A DNA stretch of 64,000 nt, from assembly GCF_019793465.1 (NCBI RefSeq), contig NZ_JAILYJ010000017.1, positions 62,001-126,000 on the forward strand, in the 5' to 3' direction. The stretch is from Rhizobium croatiense. Its GTDB lineage: Bacteria; Pseudomonadota; Alphaproteobacteria; Rhizobiales; Rhizobiaceae. The notes beneath the pieces were generated by a model. That model was not told where the DNA came from. It did not search any database and worked only from the letters and a program-made list of their open reading frames with translations. Positions 1-8,698 of this stretch are shown here, piece by piece. Within the stretch, counting starts at the first letter, position 1; the number at the start of each line of letters is the position of its first letter. The translations under genes and the position numbers were made by a program.

Positions 1-368
1 GGCGCCCGGCGGCTGACGATACGGTAGAGATAATGGCGTTTGAGGGCCGAGAAGCGGGCATCGAAGAATTCGGGAACCGCCTCGACGTCGAGAATGGAGA
101 CGCGCTCGCCGGCAAGTCTCAGATGCGCGTTCAGCGCATTCTGCAGCTGATAGGGCGACCATTCCTTCGAAAGATCGGCATGGATTACCTGTCCCATGGC
201 GTGGACGCCGGAATCGGTGCGGCCGGCGCCGCGGACCGAAACGGTCTCGCCGGTCAGCGACAGCACCGCGGCTTCGATCGCACCCTGCACCGAAGGACCG
301 TTCTCCTGCCGCTGCCAGCCGACATAGGGGCCGCCGTCATATTCGACCGTCATGCGGAAACGCGGCAT
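1..368 (-). CDS. truA: tRNA pseudouridine(38-40) synthase TruA (partial, C-terminus cut by window edge)
   Basis: TruA converts U38-U40 of tRNA anticodon stems to pseudouridine. The visible N-terminal 122 residues begin MPRFRMTVEYDGG and contain the family catalytic motif GAGRTDSGVHA, with the catalytic aspartate at residue 52. The start codon ATG overlaps the fmt stop by one base (TGATG), so the two are translationally coupled on the minus strand. The remaining half lies beyond position 1. The family is normally about 250-270 residues, so the gene is cut by the window, not broken. Confidence 0.95.
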   Translation of the reverse strand, partial: MPRFRMTVEYDGGPYVGWQRQENGPSVQGAIEAAVLSLTGETVSVRGAGRTDSGVHAMGQVIHADLSKEWSPYQLQNALNAHLRLAGERVSILDVEAVPEFFDARFSALKRHYLYRIVSRRA

Positions 369-1303
369 CAGGAAAGCCTCGTGCCGGCGGCGAGCGGCGT
401 ACCGCGGAGGAAATCTGCGGCGGACAGCGGCTTGCCGCCCGCCTTCTGCAGCCTGGTCAGCCGCACCGCGCCGGAAGCACAGGCGACGACAAGGTCGTCG
501 GTCAGCAACTGCCCGGCAACGCCCTGCCCTTCAGCCAGCTCCGAGCCGAGCACCTTCACCCGCTCCGGCCTGCCGCCGATCTCGACTTCGAACCAGGCGC
601 CCGGAAACGGCGCCAGGCCGCGAATATGGTTGTGCACATCCCGCGCCTCCCTGGCGAAATCGATGCGCGACTCGGCCTTGTCGATCTTGGCGGCATAAAG
701 CACGCCATCTTGCCGCTGCGGCGTCAGCGGCAGGTCGTTCATCTCCAGCTTTACCATGGCCTCCGCCATCGCCTTGGCGCCGACCTGCATCAGCCGGTCG
801 TGCAGTTCGCCAGCGGTCATGTTCGGACCGATCTCGACCTCGCGGGTCAGGGCGACGGCGCCGGTATCGAGACCCTTGTCCATTTTCATCACCATCATGC
901 CGGTCTTTTCATCGCCGGCCATGATCGCCCGCTGGATCGGCGCAGCACCCCGCCAGCGCGGCAGCAGCGAGGCATGGCCGTTATAGCAGCCGTCGCGGGT
1001 GCCGTTCAAAACCGCCTCGGGCAGCAGCAGCCCATAGGCGACGACGACGGCGACATCGGCCTTGAACGCGGCAAACCTCTCGCGCTCCTCCGGATCCTTG
1101 AAATTGACCGGCGTGAAGACCGGGAGACCGAGCAGCTCGGCCGCCTGATGCACCGGCGATTTCTGCAGATCGAGCCCGCGCCGGCCACCCGGCCGCGGCG
1201 GCTGCGTATAGACGGCGACGATCCTGTGGCCGGCATCGACGAGCAGGCGCAGGGTCGGAACCGAAAACTCCGGGGTTCCCATGAAGATAATGCTAAGAGA
1301 CAT
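368..1303 (-). CDS. fmt: Methionyl-tRNA formyltransferase
   Basis: Fmt formylates Met-tRNA(fMet) with 10-formyl-tetrahydrofolate for translation initiation. The 311-residue product has the normal length. The N-terminal formyltransferase fold carries N108, H110 and D146 (in NGHASLLPRWRG and KGLDTGAV), the same numbering as the E. coli catalytic triad. The C-terminal tRNA-binding domain follows from about residue 205. It is followed at once by truA. Deformylase (def), its usual operon partner, lies upstream but is separated from it by a toxin-antitoxin pair. Only 20 bp separate the toxin stop and the fmt start, so fmt is probably read through from that module or from the def promoter. Confidence 0.97.
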   Translation of the reverse strand: MSLSIIFMGTPEFSVPTLRLLVDAGHRIVAVYTQPPRPGGRRGLDLQKSPVHQAAELLGLPVFTPVNFKDPEERERFAAFKADVAVVVAYGLLLPEAVLNGTRDGCYNGHASLLPRWRGAAPIQRAIMAGDEKTGMMVMKMDKGLDTGAVALTREVEIGPNMTAGELHDRLMQVGAKAMAEAMVKLEMNDLPLTPQRQDGVLYAAKIDKAESRIDFAREARDVHNHIRGLAPFPGAWFEVEIGGRPERVKVLGSELAEGQGVAGQLLTDDLVVACASGAVRLTRLQKAGGKPLSAADFLRGTPLAAGTRLS

Positions 1304-1323
1304 CCTATCTCGCCAATTGAGGA

Positions 1324-1743
1324 TCAGCCGTCTTCAAACGGGTTTACGAGCTTGAGATCAAGCCCCTCGAAATCTCGGGTGTTGCGGGTGGCGAGCGTGG
1401 CGCCGTTTGCAAGACAGATGGCGGCGATCATCGCGTCCTTCGTCTCCATCGGCCGTCCCGCCTTCCTGCGCTGCGCCGCCAGGAGGCCGTAACGATTGGC
1501 CGCGCTCAGGGAAAAACCGAGCACGCGGCCGGTAAACTCCGACTCGATCCTGTTGAAGTCGGATATCAATGTTGCCTTCCGCCTGCCGTCATCAAGAAGT
1601 TCAAGACCATAGCGCATTTCAGCGACGGCGATCGTCGTCAGGAAAAGCATCTCGACGTCGTAACCATCAAGCCAGCTCAATATCCGCTCGCTATGGGTCC
1701 TCCCCTGCAACTCGGAAATCACATTCGTATCGAGGACGATCAT
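1324..1743 (-). CDS. PIN-domain toxin, VapC/FitB type
   Basis: The 139-residue protein is a single PIN domain, the endoribonuclease fold of VapC toxins. The conserved acidic metal-binding residues are present at D5 (MIVLDTNVISEL), E42 (AEMRYGL), D103 (TKDAMIAA) and D124 (TRDFEG), so the active site looks intact. Length and ending (LVNPFEDG) fit the FitB-like subgroup. Its ATG overlaps the antitoxin stop by four bases (ATGA), the usual toxin-antitoxin coupling. The RNA target cannot be told from sequence. The pair sits between def and fmt, an unusual location. Confidence 0.9.
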   Translation of the reverse strand: MIVLDTNVISELQGRTHSERILSWLDGYDVEMLFLTTIAVAEMRYGLELLDDGRRKATLISDFNRIESEFTGRVLGFSLSAANRYGLLAAQRRKAGRPMETKDAMIAAICLANGATLATRNTRDFEGLDLKLVNPFEDG

Positions 1744-2000
1744 GTATCGAAGCGCGGCGGTTCGCGATCGTGTTCGTGACGAGATGCGGCGATAGCTTCC
1801 ACTTCCTCATCGCTCAACTTTTCATCGCTCATCAGCGAGCGCAGGCGCTGCCCGGCGGAAGCCCCCGAACGCCCGACCGCAATCTGCCGGCGGATGATTT
1901 CGATCGCCTCTTCCGAAAGGCTGCGGCCATTACGCTGCGCGCTTTCCTGAAGTTGCCGCTTCATTGCGTCTGGAACATCGCGAATAAGCAGGTCGCCCAT
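1740..2000 (-). CDS. Antitoxin, FitA-like ribbon-helix-helix protein
   Basis: This 86-residue protein starts with a short ribbon-helix-helix DNA-binding domain (MGDLLIRDVPDAMKRQL, then GRSLSEEAIEIIRRQI). An acidic, flexible tail follows that would fill the toxin active site. The layout is typical of FitA/VapB antitoxins, which neutralise the PIN toxin and repress their own operon as a toxin-antitoxin complex. A GAGG ribosome site precedes the ATG. A perfect 12-bp inverted repeat lies 10 bp upstream of the start and is the obvious candidate operator. Confidence 0.88.
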   Translation of the reverse strand: MGDLLIRDVPDAMKRQLQESAQRNGRSLSEEAIEIIRRQIAVGRSGASAGQRLRSLMSDEKLSDEEVEAIAASRHEHDREPPRFDT

Positions 2001-2010
2001 TCGGCACCTC

Positions 2011-2037
2011 CATTATGATATCAACGATATCATAATG
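2011..2037 (-). promoter_or_regulatory. Perfect palindrome, probable antitoxin/toxin operator
   Basis: The arms CATTATGATATC (2011-2022) and GATATCATAATG (2026-2037) are exact reverse complements around a 3-base spacer AAC. The site lies between the def stop and the antitoxin start, where an autoregulated toxin-antitoxin promoter would be. The symmetry is seen directly; its role as operator is inferred from position. Confidence 0.7.
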
Positions 2038-2065
2038 CTTTGTCGAATCATTTTCAACGCAACGC

Positions 2066-2581
2066 TCAGAGCGCCTTCGATTTCGCCGCCTTGGTGAACT
2101 TCTTGATCACCATCTCCCGCTTCAGCCGCGAGATATAATCGATGAACAGCACGCCGTTCAGATGGTCGATCTCGTGCTGCAGGCAGGTGGCGAGCAGGCC
2201 GTCGGCTTCCACCACCTGTTCCTTGCCGTTGCGGTCGAGATATTTGACCGAGACGACAGCCGGGCGCTCGACCTCGGCATAGTAATCGGGAATCGACAGG
2301 CAGCCTTCCTCATAGACCGAGCGTTCGTCGGAGGATTTGACGATCTCGGGGTTGATGAAGACCTGCGGCTGCTTTTCTTCACCCTCGCGCGACACATCGA
2401 TCACCAGCATGCGGCGCGGCACGCCGATCTGGATGGCGGCAAGGCCGATGCCCGGCGCGTCATACATGGTTTCCAGCATGTCGTCGGCAAGGCGCTGCAG
2501 GTCGGCGTCCACCCGCTCGATCGGCTGAGACAGCTGGCGGAGAATGGGATCGGGAAGAATGATGAGTGGCTTGATGGTCAT
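2066..2581 (-). CDS. def: Peptide deformylase
   Basis: Deformylase removes the N-formyl group from new proteins with a bound metal, usually Fe2+. All three signature motifs are present: GIGLAAIQIG, EGCLS with ligand C94, and QHEIDH with H136, E137 and H140. I start at MTIKPLIILPDP, where the family begins and where GGGAAC precedes the ATG. An in-frame ATG four codons upstream (2593) is the alternative. Length is 171 residues, normal for type I enzymes. It heads the def-(toxin-antitoxin)-fmt-truA run on the minus strand. Confidence 0.96.
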   Translation of the reverse strand: MTIKPLIILPDPILRQLSQPIERVDADLQRLADDMLETMYDAPGIGLAAIQIGVPRRMLVIDVSREGEEKQPQVFINPEIVKSSDERSVYEEGCLSIPDYYAEVERPAVVSVKYLDRNGKEQVVEADGLLATCLQHEIDHLNGVLFIDYISRLKREMVIKKFTKAAKSKAL

Positions 2582-2679
2582 GGGCGTTCCCATAACCCAT
2601 CTTTTCTCACTATGGAATTATCCGGCGGGCAGGGAAGACGCTTTTTTGCATCCCCGCCCGGAATTTTGCCATATTCGCG

Positions 2680-4176
2680 TCAAGCTGCACGTCGGGCAGG
2701 GGCGACGGCGCGGGCTTCCGGCCGGGCGCGGAAATGCTGCAGCAGCTCGATCAGCTTGCCCACCTCATCGGTGAGGCGGCGCGTTTCCGCCGAGGTGCGC
2801 TCGACCATGCCGGAATTCTGCTGGGTGATTTCGCCCATGCTGCGGATCGCCACGCTGACCTCGTTGACGCCGGTTGCCTGATCGCGGGCGGCAGCGGCAA
2901 TATCGGCGACGAAGCGGTTGATGATATCGATGCGGCTGATCATGTCGTTCAGCGCCTCGCCGGTGCTGGAGACGATGCCCACACCTTGATTGACCTGGGT
3001 CGAGCTCTGCGAGATCAGGTTCTTGATCTCCTTGGCGGCTTCAGCCGTGCGCTGGGCGAGCTGGCGGACCTCCTGGGCGACGACGGCAAAACCCTTGCCG
3101 GCATCACCGGCGCGCGCCGCTTCGACGCCGGCATTCAGCGCCAGAAGATTGGTCTGGAAGGCGATCTCGTCGATGACGCCGATGATCTTGGAAATTTCGG
3201 TCGAGGATTTTTCGATGCCGGCCATCGCCGAAACGGCGCTGGTGACGAGTTCCCCTGAATTCTTCGCCTTCTGCTGAGTCTCACGCACGGCGCCGGACGC
3301 CTTTTCGGCGTTGGCGGCGGTCTGACCGACGCTGACGGAAAGCTGCTGCAGGGCCGCCGAGCTCTCCTCGACGCCTGCCGCCTGCTGGGCGGTGCGCAAC
3401 GCCAAGTCGTTGGTTGCATTGGAAATGACGTCGGCGCCGCTCATGATCTGGCCCGACGTGTCGCGCACGGATGCGAAGGATTGACGAAGGGCGCTGACGG
3501 CGCGGTTGTAATCCTCGGCCATCTGCCTGAAATCACCCGGCAGGTCGGAGGGCAGAGTGGCTTCGAGATCGCCGTTCGACAGTGCTTCCAGGCCACGGCG
3601 CAGCTGCTCCAGCGCGATGGCCTGGTCGGATTGCGCCTTGGCGCGCTCCTCTTCCAACGCACGGCGCTTGGCTTCCAGCGTCTCGAGATAGACCGAAATG
3701 GAATAATCCATGTCGAGCATGCCCGATTTGACGACGGCGGACAGCTTCTCGGCCAGCTGCTTGCCCTGCTGGCGCGCGAAGACCGATGGCCACTGCTTCT
3801 CCATGATGCCCTTGACGAGCTCGGACATGACGATGGCATAGCCGCCGATATACCAGCGCGGCTCCAGCCCGATGCGGGCATGCGTGCGGCCGACGGAAGC
3901 CACGCCTTCGACATAGCGCTCATCGAACGTACCGCTTGCAAGATTGGCCCAGTGATCCTGCTGCCGCTTCTTGGCATGGCCGACATGGCTCTTGTCCGTG
4001 AAGAAGCTCGAGACAGCGGGAGTCCTGGCGATCTTGGCGTAGAATTTATCGAGGGCGCCGCCGATCAGCTCGGCAATCACAGGGCGCAGTTCCCGCATCG
4101 ACTTGCGCGCCGCCTCGTCCAATTCGATGAAATCGAGGCGCTGTTTGAGCGCGCTGTCGGTCTGCTGGGATGTCAT
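2680..4176 (-). CDS. Globin-coupled methyl-accepting chemotaxis protein (soluble oxygen/redox sensor)
   Basis: The protein joins a protoglobin-type sensor (about residues 10-165) to a methyl-accepting signalling domain (about 260-480), the architecture of HemAT. The probable proximal haem ligand is H99 in VGRTHARIGLEPRWYIGGY. No transmembrane segment is seen, so it is predicted to be cytoplasmic. A short HAMP-like linker (GLEALSNGDLEATLPSDLPGDF) follows the globin. The signalling tip EIAFQTNLLALNAGVEAARAG is intact. The C-terminus is Ala-rich with no CheR pentapeptide. I start at MTSQQTD with GAGATA upstream; a longer form from 4251 is possible. It lies between def and rmuC and is likely to mediate aerotaxis or a related gas response. 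Confidence 0.92.
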   Translation of the reverse strand: MTSQQTDSALKQRLDFIELDEAARKSMRELRPVIAELIGGALDKFYAKIARTPAVSSFFTDKSHVGHAKKRQQDHWANLASGTFDERYVEGVASVGRTHARIGLEPRWYIGGYAIVMSELVKGIMEKQWPSVFARQQGKQLAEKLSAVVKSGMLDMDYSISVYLETLEAKRRALEEERAKAQSDQAIALEQLRRGLEALSNGDLEATLPSDLPGDFRQMAEDYNRAVSALRQSFASVRDTSGQIMSGADVISNATNDLALRTAQQAAGVEESSAALQQLSVSVGQTAANAEKASGAVRETQQKAKNSGELVTSAVSAMAGIEKSSTEISKIIGVIDEIAFQTNLLALNAGVEAARAGDAGKGFAVVAQEVRQLAQRTAEAAKEIKNLISQSSTQVNQGVGIVSSTGEALNDMISRIDIINRFVADIAAAARDQATGVNEVSVAIRSMGEITQQNSGMVERTSAETRRLTDEVGKLIELLQHFRARPEARAVAPARRAA

Positions 4177-4379
4177 GGGTATCTCTGTATTTGGCGCGAC
4201 GGCGCGGGAGGGAATTCTGCGCCACAGCTTTTGGCGAATATGGTTGAGCAATCGTTAAATCCGGCCGCGATTTTCCGCGTTGGCCGGCAAGGCGCGGCGG
4301 CCTTGGAAGATATTGAGGATCGCCGATTTCGTTCACGTTTTGATCTATAACTTGCCATATCTTCTGTTATGGTTGCGCC

Positions 4380-5603
4380 ATGACCGCCACTTCCGAATCG
4401 CTCGCAGCTTCCGTCGCCTCGATCAGCCCGGCCATGCTGGCGCTGGCCGGCGGCGTTCTTGCAGTCCTCATCCTGCTGGTGATCGTCCTTTTTCTGCGCG
4501 CCGCCGGCCTTCGCCGCGAACAGGCGGAGGAGGCGGATCTGCGCGCCCGGGAAAGTGCGATGCGCATGGCCGAGCTTTTGAAGATCCAGGCGGAGATGCA
4601 GGGTCGGATCGCGGCGATGACCGAGGTGTTCGGCGCGCGGCAAAGCGAACTCAACCAGACGATCAGCCAACGTCTCGACGGCATGTCGCAGCGCATGAGC
4701 TCGACGATCACCGAGCAGACCAAATCGACGCATGAGAACCTGCAACGGCTGCAGGAGCGGCTGGCGGTCATCGATGCGGCGCAGAACAATATCCAGACGC
4801 TCGCCAAGGACGTCGTCGGGCTGCAGGCGATACTTTCCAACAAGCAGACGCGCGGCGCCTTCGGCCAGTCGAGGATGGAGACGATCGTTGCCGACGGCCT
4901 GCCGATGGGCGCCTATACCTTCCAGCAGACGCTGTCCAACGGCTCGCGGCCCGACTGCACGATCCGCATGCCGAACGGCGCGCCGCCGCTCGTCATCGAC
5001 GCGAAATTCCCGCTCGAGGCCTGGAACGCCATTCGCGACGCCGGCAGCCCCGAGGCCGCCAAGCTCGCCGGCCAGCAGTTCCGCCGCGACATGGAGATCC
5101 ATATAAGGGATATTGCCGAGAAATACCTGATCCAGGGAGAAACCCAGGATACGGCCTTTCTCTTCGTGCCGTCCGAATCGATCTTTGCCGAGCTCCACGA
5201 AAATTTCGAACCGGTGGTGCAGAAGGCGCACCGGGCGCGCATCGTCATCGTCTCGCCGTCGCTGCTGATGCTGTCGATCCAGGTTATCCAGGCGGTGCTG
5301 AAGGACCAGCGCATGCGGGCGCAGGCGCATCTGATCCAAGGCGAGGTGGCGCTGCTGATGGACGATCTCGGCCGCCTCGACGAGCGGGTGCGCAAGCTGC
5401 AGGGCCATTTCGCCATGGCGCAGAAGGATATCGACATGGTCGTCACGTCAGCCGACAAGCTCACCAAGCGCGGCGCCAGGATCGAAGCGCTGGAATTCGA
5501 GGCGGGCGGCGATGCCAGGCCGGCTCGCGACGATGAGGCCCCGGCCAAATCGGTGGAAAGCCGCACCGGTCTTCTCAAGCTTCGGGTGGTTGACGAGGAG
5601 TGA
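4380..5603 (+). CDS. rmuC: DNA recombination protein RmuC family
   Basis: RmuC-family proteins limit recombination at inverted repeats and are thought to act as nucleases; the biochemical activity is poorly defined. This 407-residue protein has one N-terminal membrane helix (about residues 19-41). A coiled-coil stretch (about 50-150) is followed by the conserved RmuC core, seen in KFPLEAWNAI and DTAFLFVPSESIFAEL, and a helical region ending near residue 360. Start and length fit the family. It is divergent from the globin chemoreceptor and is followed 85 bp later by rbsK. Confidence 0.93.
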   Translation: MTATSESLAASVASISPAMLALAGGVLAVLILLVIVLFLRAAGLRREQAEEADLRARESAMRMAELLKIQAEMQGRIAAMTEVFGARQSELNQTISQRLDGMSQRMSSTITEQTKSTHENLQRLQERLAVIDAAQNNIQTLAKDVVGLQAILSNKQTRGAFGQSRMETIVADGLPMGAYTFQQTLSNGSRPDCTIRMPNGAPPLVIDAKFPLEAWNAIRDAGSPEAAKLAGQQFRRDMEIHIRDIAEKYLIQGETQDTAFLFVPSESIFAELHENFEPVVQKAHRARIVIVSPSLLMLSIQVIQAVLKDQRMRAQAHLIQGEVALLMDDLGRLDERVRKLQGHFAMAQKDIDMVVTSADKLTKRGARIEALEFEAGGDARPARDDEAPAKSVESRTGLLKLRVVDEE

Positions 5604-5688
5604 CCGCTTCGGGCAGTGTCTGCCCCGCATTTCATACAAGAGTTGGAACATGACGTCGCCCGCGTGTTCCAAAGGACGGGACATCCTC

Positions 5689-6588
5689 ATGATCACAGTT
5701 TTCGGGTCCATCAACATGGATCTCATCGCCACGACCGCGCGCCTGCCGAAGCCCGGCGAGACGGTCGCCGGCAACGGATTTGCCACGGCCGCCGGCGGCA
5801 AGGGCGCCAATCAGGCGCTGGCAGCCCGCCGCGCCGGCCGCTATGTGCATATGGCCGGCGCCGTCGGCAAGGATGGTTTTGCCGCCGACGCGCTCGCCCT
5901 GCTCGATGACGCCGGAACCGACCTCTCCCTCGTCAAGCATGTCGACGGTCCCACAGGCACGGCGCTGATCCTCGTCGGCGGCGATGGCGAGAACATGATC
6001 GCCGTGGTCCCCGGCGCCAACGGCCTGGTGACGGCTGGCGACGCCGAGACGGCGGTCGGCAGGATGAACGAAGGCGATATCCTGATGCTGCAGCTCGAAG
6101 TGCCGGTCGATGCCGTCGAACGGGCACTGTCGGCTGCCCGCGCCAAGGGGATCACCAGCATCCTCAATCTCGCGCCGCTGATCCCCGATGCGCCGCGTCT
6201 CGGGCGGCTGGCCGATATCGTCATCGCCAACGAAACCGAGTTCGAGCGGCTCGCCGGGCAGGACGGCATGGACGCCGAGGCACGCGAGGCAGCCCTTCAC
6301 CGCCTGCATCAGGAGACCGGCCAGACGCTGATCGTCACACTCGGCGGCGATGGCGTCATTGCCATCCGCGATGGGGTCATTTCCAGGGCGCAAGGCCTGA
6401 AAATCGAACCGGTCGATACCGTGGGGGCGGGAGACACCTTTTGCGGTTATTTCGCCGCAAGCCTCGACGACGGCCTCGATTTTCCCACGGCGTTGCGCCG
6501 CGCGGCCGTCGCCGGTTCGCTCGCATGCCTGAAATCGGGGGCGCAGCCATCGATCCCATCAAGCAAGGACGTCGCGGACAGAATATAG
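5689..6588 (+). CDS. rbsK: Ribokinase (PfkB family)
   Basis: Ribokinase phosphorylates D-ribose at O5. The 299-residue product starts MITVFGSINMDL. It carries the PfkB signatures GGKGANQALAARRAG (about residues 37-52) and DTVGAGDTFCGYFAASL (about 244-260), the latter holding the catalytic-base aspartate. An AAAGGACGGG stretch precedes the ATG. An open frame extends upstream but lacks homology. No ribose transporter is adjacent. Its last 27 codons and the following 70 bp are repeated about 2.2 kb downstream, at 8737-8888. Confidence 0.93.
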   Translation: MITVFGSINMDLIATTARLPKPGETVAGNGFATAAGGKGANQALAARRAGRYVHMAGAVGKDGFAADALALLDDAGTDLSLVKHVDGPTGTALILVGGDGENMIAVVPGANGLVTAGDAETAVGRMNEGDILMLQLEVPVDAVERALSAARAKGITSILNLAPLIPDAPRLGRLADIVIANETEFERLAGQDGMDAEAREAALHRLHQETGQTLIVTLGGDGVIAIRDGVISRAQGLKIEPVDTVGAGDTFCGYFAASLDDGLDFPTALRRAAVAGSLACLKSGAQPSIPSSKDVADRI

Positions 6589-6657
6589 TTTCAGTCTCTT
6601 TGCTAAGCCGCCGAGAAAACCCATTAGTTTTGAGGGAGTTTCTGTGGTTTCCTTGCC
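6507..6657 (+). repeat. Direct repeat copy A: rbsK 3' end plus downstream sequence
   Basis: This 150-bp stretch holds the last codons of rbsK (ending DVADRI stop) and the region after the stop. It matches 8737-8888 in the same orientation at roughly 92% by eye, with about a dozen substitutions and one single-base indel. The two copies bracket the SMP-30-like gene and the AraC-type regulator. Confidence 0.9.
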
Positions 6658-6752
6658 GATGTGCCCGCCGACCGGCGGCCGCCACGACCGAGGCTGACGA
6701 CCGTGCCGGCATAGCGCGTGTTCAGGCAGCAGAAGATCAGCGCGTGCCGGAG

Positions 6753-7676
6753 CTAGCCACCCGGGCGGACAATCACGACCTGATTGTCGCGCGTCGCCGG
6801 TATCCAGAGCGTGCCGGCCGCGCCGTCGACGGTGAAATCGGCAGGGCCATGAATGTCCCGCTCCAACCGGATTTCGCCGGTCGGAGCGCCATTGACCGAG
6901 AAGAGGATCAGCGCTCCAGGAACCGGGCGATCGACCGCCTTCCAATCAGAGACCGCCAGGCGGCCATCCGGCAGCGTTGCCAGTCCGTCGAACAGGCCAT
7001 GCGGCGAGTGTTCGAGGCGGCTTGCTTTGCCGCTCTCGTCGATGGCGAAAATATCGCCGCCGCCGAAATTCTTGCCGATCCCCGCCACGAGAACGCGCCC
7101 GCTTTGCGGCTCGACGATGATCCCGTTGGCGCCGGGAATGCCGCTGGCGAGCTCGGCGATGCTGCCGGCCTTCGGGTCGAGCCGATAAACGGCGTTGCGC
7201 AGGCTATCGGTCAGCAGCAATTGCCCGTCCGCGGTCGCGACGAGATCGTTCGCGAGTGCTGGCTCTTCTCCCGGAAGGCGTTGCTCGAAGACACGCGCCC
7301 CGCTCGTCAGGTCGAAACCGACCACGCGGTCGATATCGGCGACATAGAGCCGGCCGCCAACCGCAGCCATGCCCTTTGGAGCATCGAGCGTCTCGCCGGC
7401 GGGCGGGAAAGCTCGCAGCGTCACGATCTTGCCGTCGGCGGAAACCTCGGAGATGAAGCCGTCGCCGTCCTTCGACATGGGATCGAGCGCCTTCCCGATA
7501 TTCGAGACGAAGCGGCGATCGCCGACGGTCAGGACGCTCTCGGGTGACTGAAACCCATCGATAACAGTCACGACCTTCACCGTCTCCTCGGCGTAGGCAT
7601 TGGTCAGGGTGCTGGCCGCTACAAAGATCGCCGCCGCCGTGGCCTGCAGCACCTTCCTGGAAATCATCCGTCTCAT
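6753..7676 (-). CDS. Secreted SMP-30/NHL-type beta-propeller protein
   Basis: This 307-residue protein has a signal peptide (positive start, hydrophobic stretch ATAAAIFVAASTLTNAYAEE, predicted cleavage after AYA). Repeated blade-like segments follow, such as GDRRFVSNIGKA, GGRLYVADIDRVVGFD, DGQLLLTDSLRNAVYRLD and DGRLAVSDWKAV. This fits a periplasmic six-bladed propeller of the SMP-30/gluconolactonase/NHL superfamily. Substrate and catalytic activity cannot be assigned. It is transcribed divergently from an AraC-type regulator that may control it. It lies inside the island at the rbsK 3' end. Confidence 0.75.
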   Translation of the reverse strand: MRRMISRKVLQATAAAIFVAASTLTNAYAEETVKVVTVIDGFQSPESVLTVGDRRFVSNIGKALDPMSKDGDGFISEVSADGKIVTLRAFPPAGETLDAPKGMAAVGGRLYVADIDRVVGFDLTSGARVFEQRLPGEEPALANDLVATADGQLLLTDSLRNAVYRLDPKAGSIAELASGIPGANGIIVEPQSGRVLVAGIGKNFGGGDIFAIDESGKASRLEHSPHGLFDGLATLPDGRLAVSDWKAVDRPVPGALILFSVNGAPTGEIRLERDIHGPADFTVDGAAGTLWIPATRDNQVVIVRPGG

Positions 7677-7804
7677 AAGCTCACTCCTGTTGCGGAGTGG
7701 CGAGAATTGCGGGAAAACCGCGCCTCATCGCGCCCGCTTCGACCGGAGATGAACCCGTTTCGGTCAATCCATCATTTTCGCAGCCCTCCCCATCGGATAA
7801 GGTC

Positions 7805-8698
7805 ATGCGCATGGACATCGGGAAGGCATCACAACAAGCGCTCTCTTCCGCGCTGCTGGAGGGATTGGCACGGTTTCGAGCGGCGGGCACCGGGGGCAGC
7901 CTCGCGCATGGCGAGAACCTGTTTTCCTATTGTGCCCTGGCCAAGGAACGCCTGATCGCCATCGAACTTCCGCATCCGATCCTGGGCATTGTCGTCTCCG
8001 GCGCCAAGGAAGTCTGGCGCGGTATGAACGGCTCTTCGCTTTGCGCCGGCTCGCTGTTTGTCCTGCCGGCAAAGACCAAGATGGACATCCTCAACCTGCC
8101 GGACGAGAGCCGCGGCTTCTATCAGTCGCTGATCCTCGAGGTGCCGGACGCTTCGGTGCTGCTCGAGGCCAACGTTCCGGCGACGCTTGCCGACCGCCGC
8201 AGGGCTGCCGTCGAGCCCCTTCAGGTCGAGCTGACGCCACATCTGGTCGATGCCGTGATTCATGCCGCCTCGGCGATCGCCGATGGCCCCGCGCAATCCT
8301 CCGTGCGGCGCTCGCGGCTGACCGAACTTCTCGCGCTCCTCCATGGCGATCCGGCAGCGCGTCCCATGTTCGACCTGTCGATCGCGGGGCGCGTGCTTGC
8401 GCTGATCGCCAGCGACCTCTCCCGTGACTGGCGGGCGCCCGAGGTTGCGAGGATGATTGGCCTGTCGGAATCCACCATGCGCCGGCGACTAGCGGAAGAA
8501 GGTATCTCTTTCGCCAAACTGTTGCGTCGCGAAAGGATGCTGGCGGCGCGGCATTTGATGGCGCAGCGCGAGAGCGCGCAAGCCGCCGCCATCGCGGTGG
8601 GCTATGCATCGAGAGCGCATTTCGCAAAGCGCTTCAGGGCGGCATTCGGCTCCAACCCCAGCATGCTCCGTCATTCCGATCTAATGCTCAACGGGTAG
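7805..8698 (+). CDS. AraC-family transcriptional regulator
   Basis: The N-terminal half resembles the AraC_N (type II) effector domain. The C-terminal half carries two helix-turn-helix motifs (WRAPEVARMIGLSESTMRRRL, about residues 210-230, and AIAVGYASRAHFAKRFRAAFG near the end). A frame open from 7697 would leave only 20 bp to the divergent gene. I therefore start at 7805; GGATAAGG upstream would also fit ATG 7811. This leaves a shared 128-bp promoter region. The likely target is the adjacent beta-propeller gene, which is inference from orientation. Confidence 0.85.
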   Translation: MRMDIGKASQQALSSALLEGLARFRAAGTGGSLAHGENLFSYCALAKERLIAIELPHPILGIVVSGAKEVWRGMNGSSLCAGSLFVLPAKTKMDILNLPDESRGFYQSLILEVPDASVLLEANVPATLADRRRAAVEPLQVELTPHLVDAVIHAASAIADGPAQSSVRRSRLTELLALLHGDPAARPMFDLSIAGRVLALIASDLSRDWRAPEVARMIGLSESTMRRRLAEEGISFAKLLRRERMLAARHLMAQRESAQAAAIAVGYASRAHFAKRFRAAFGSNPSMLRHSDLMLNG

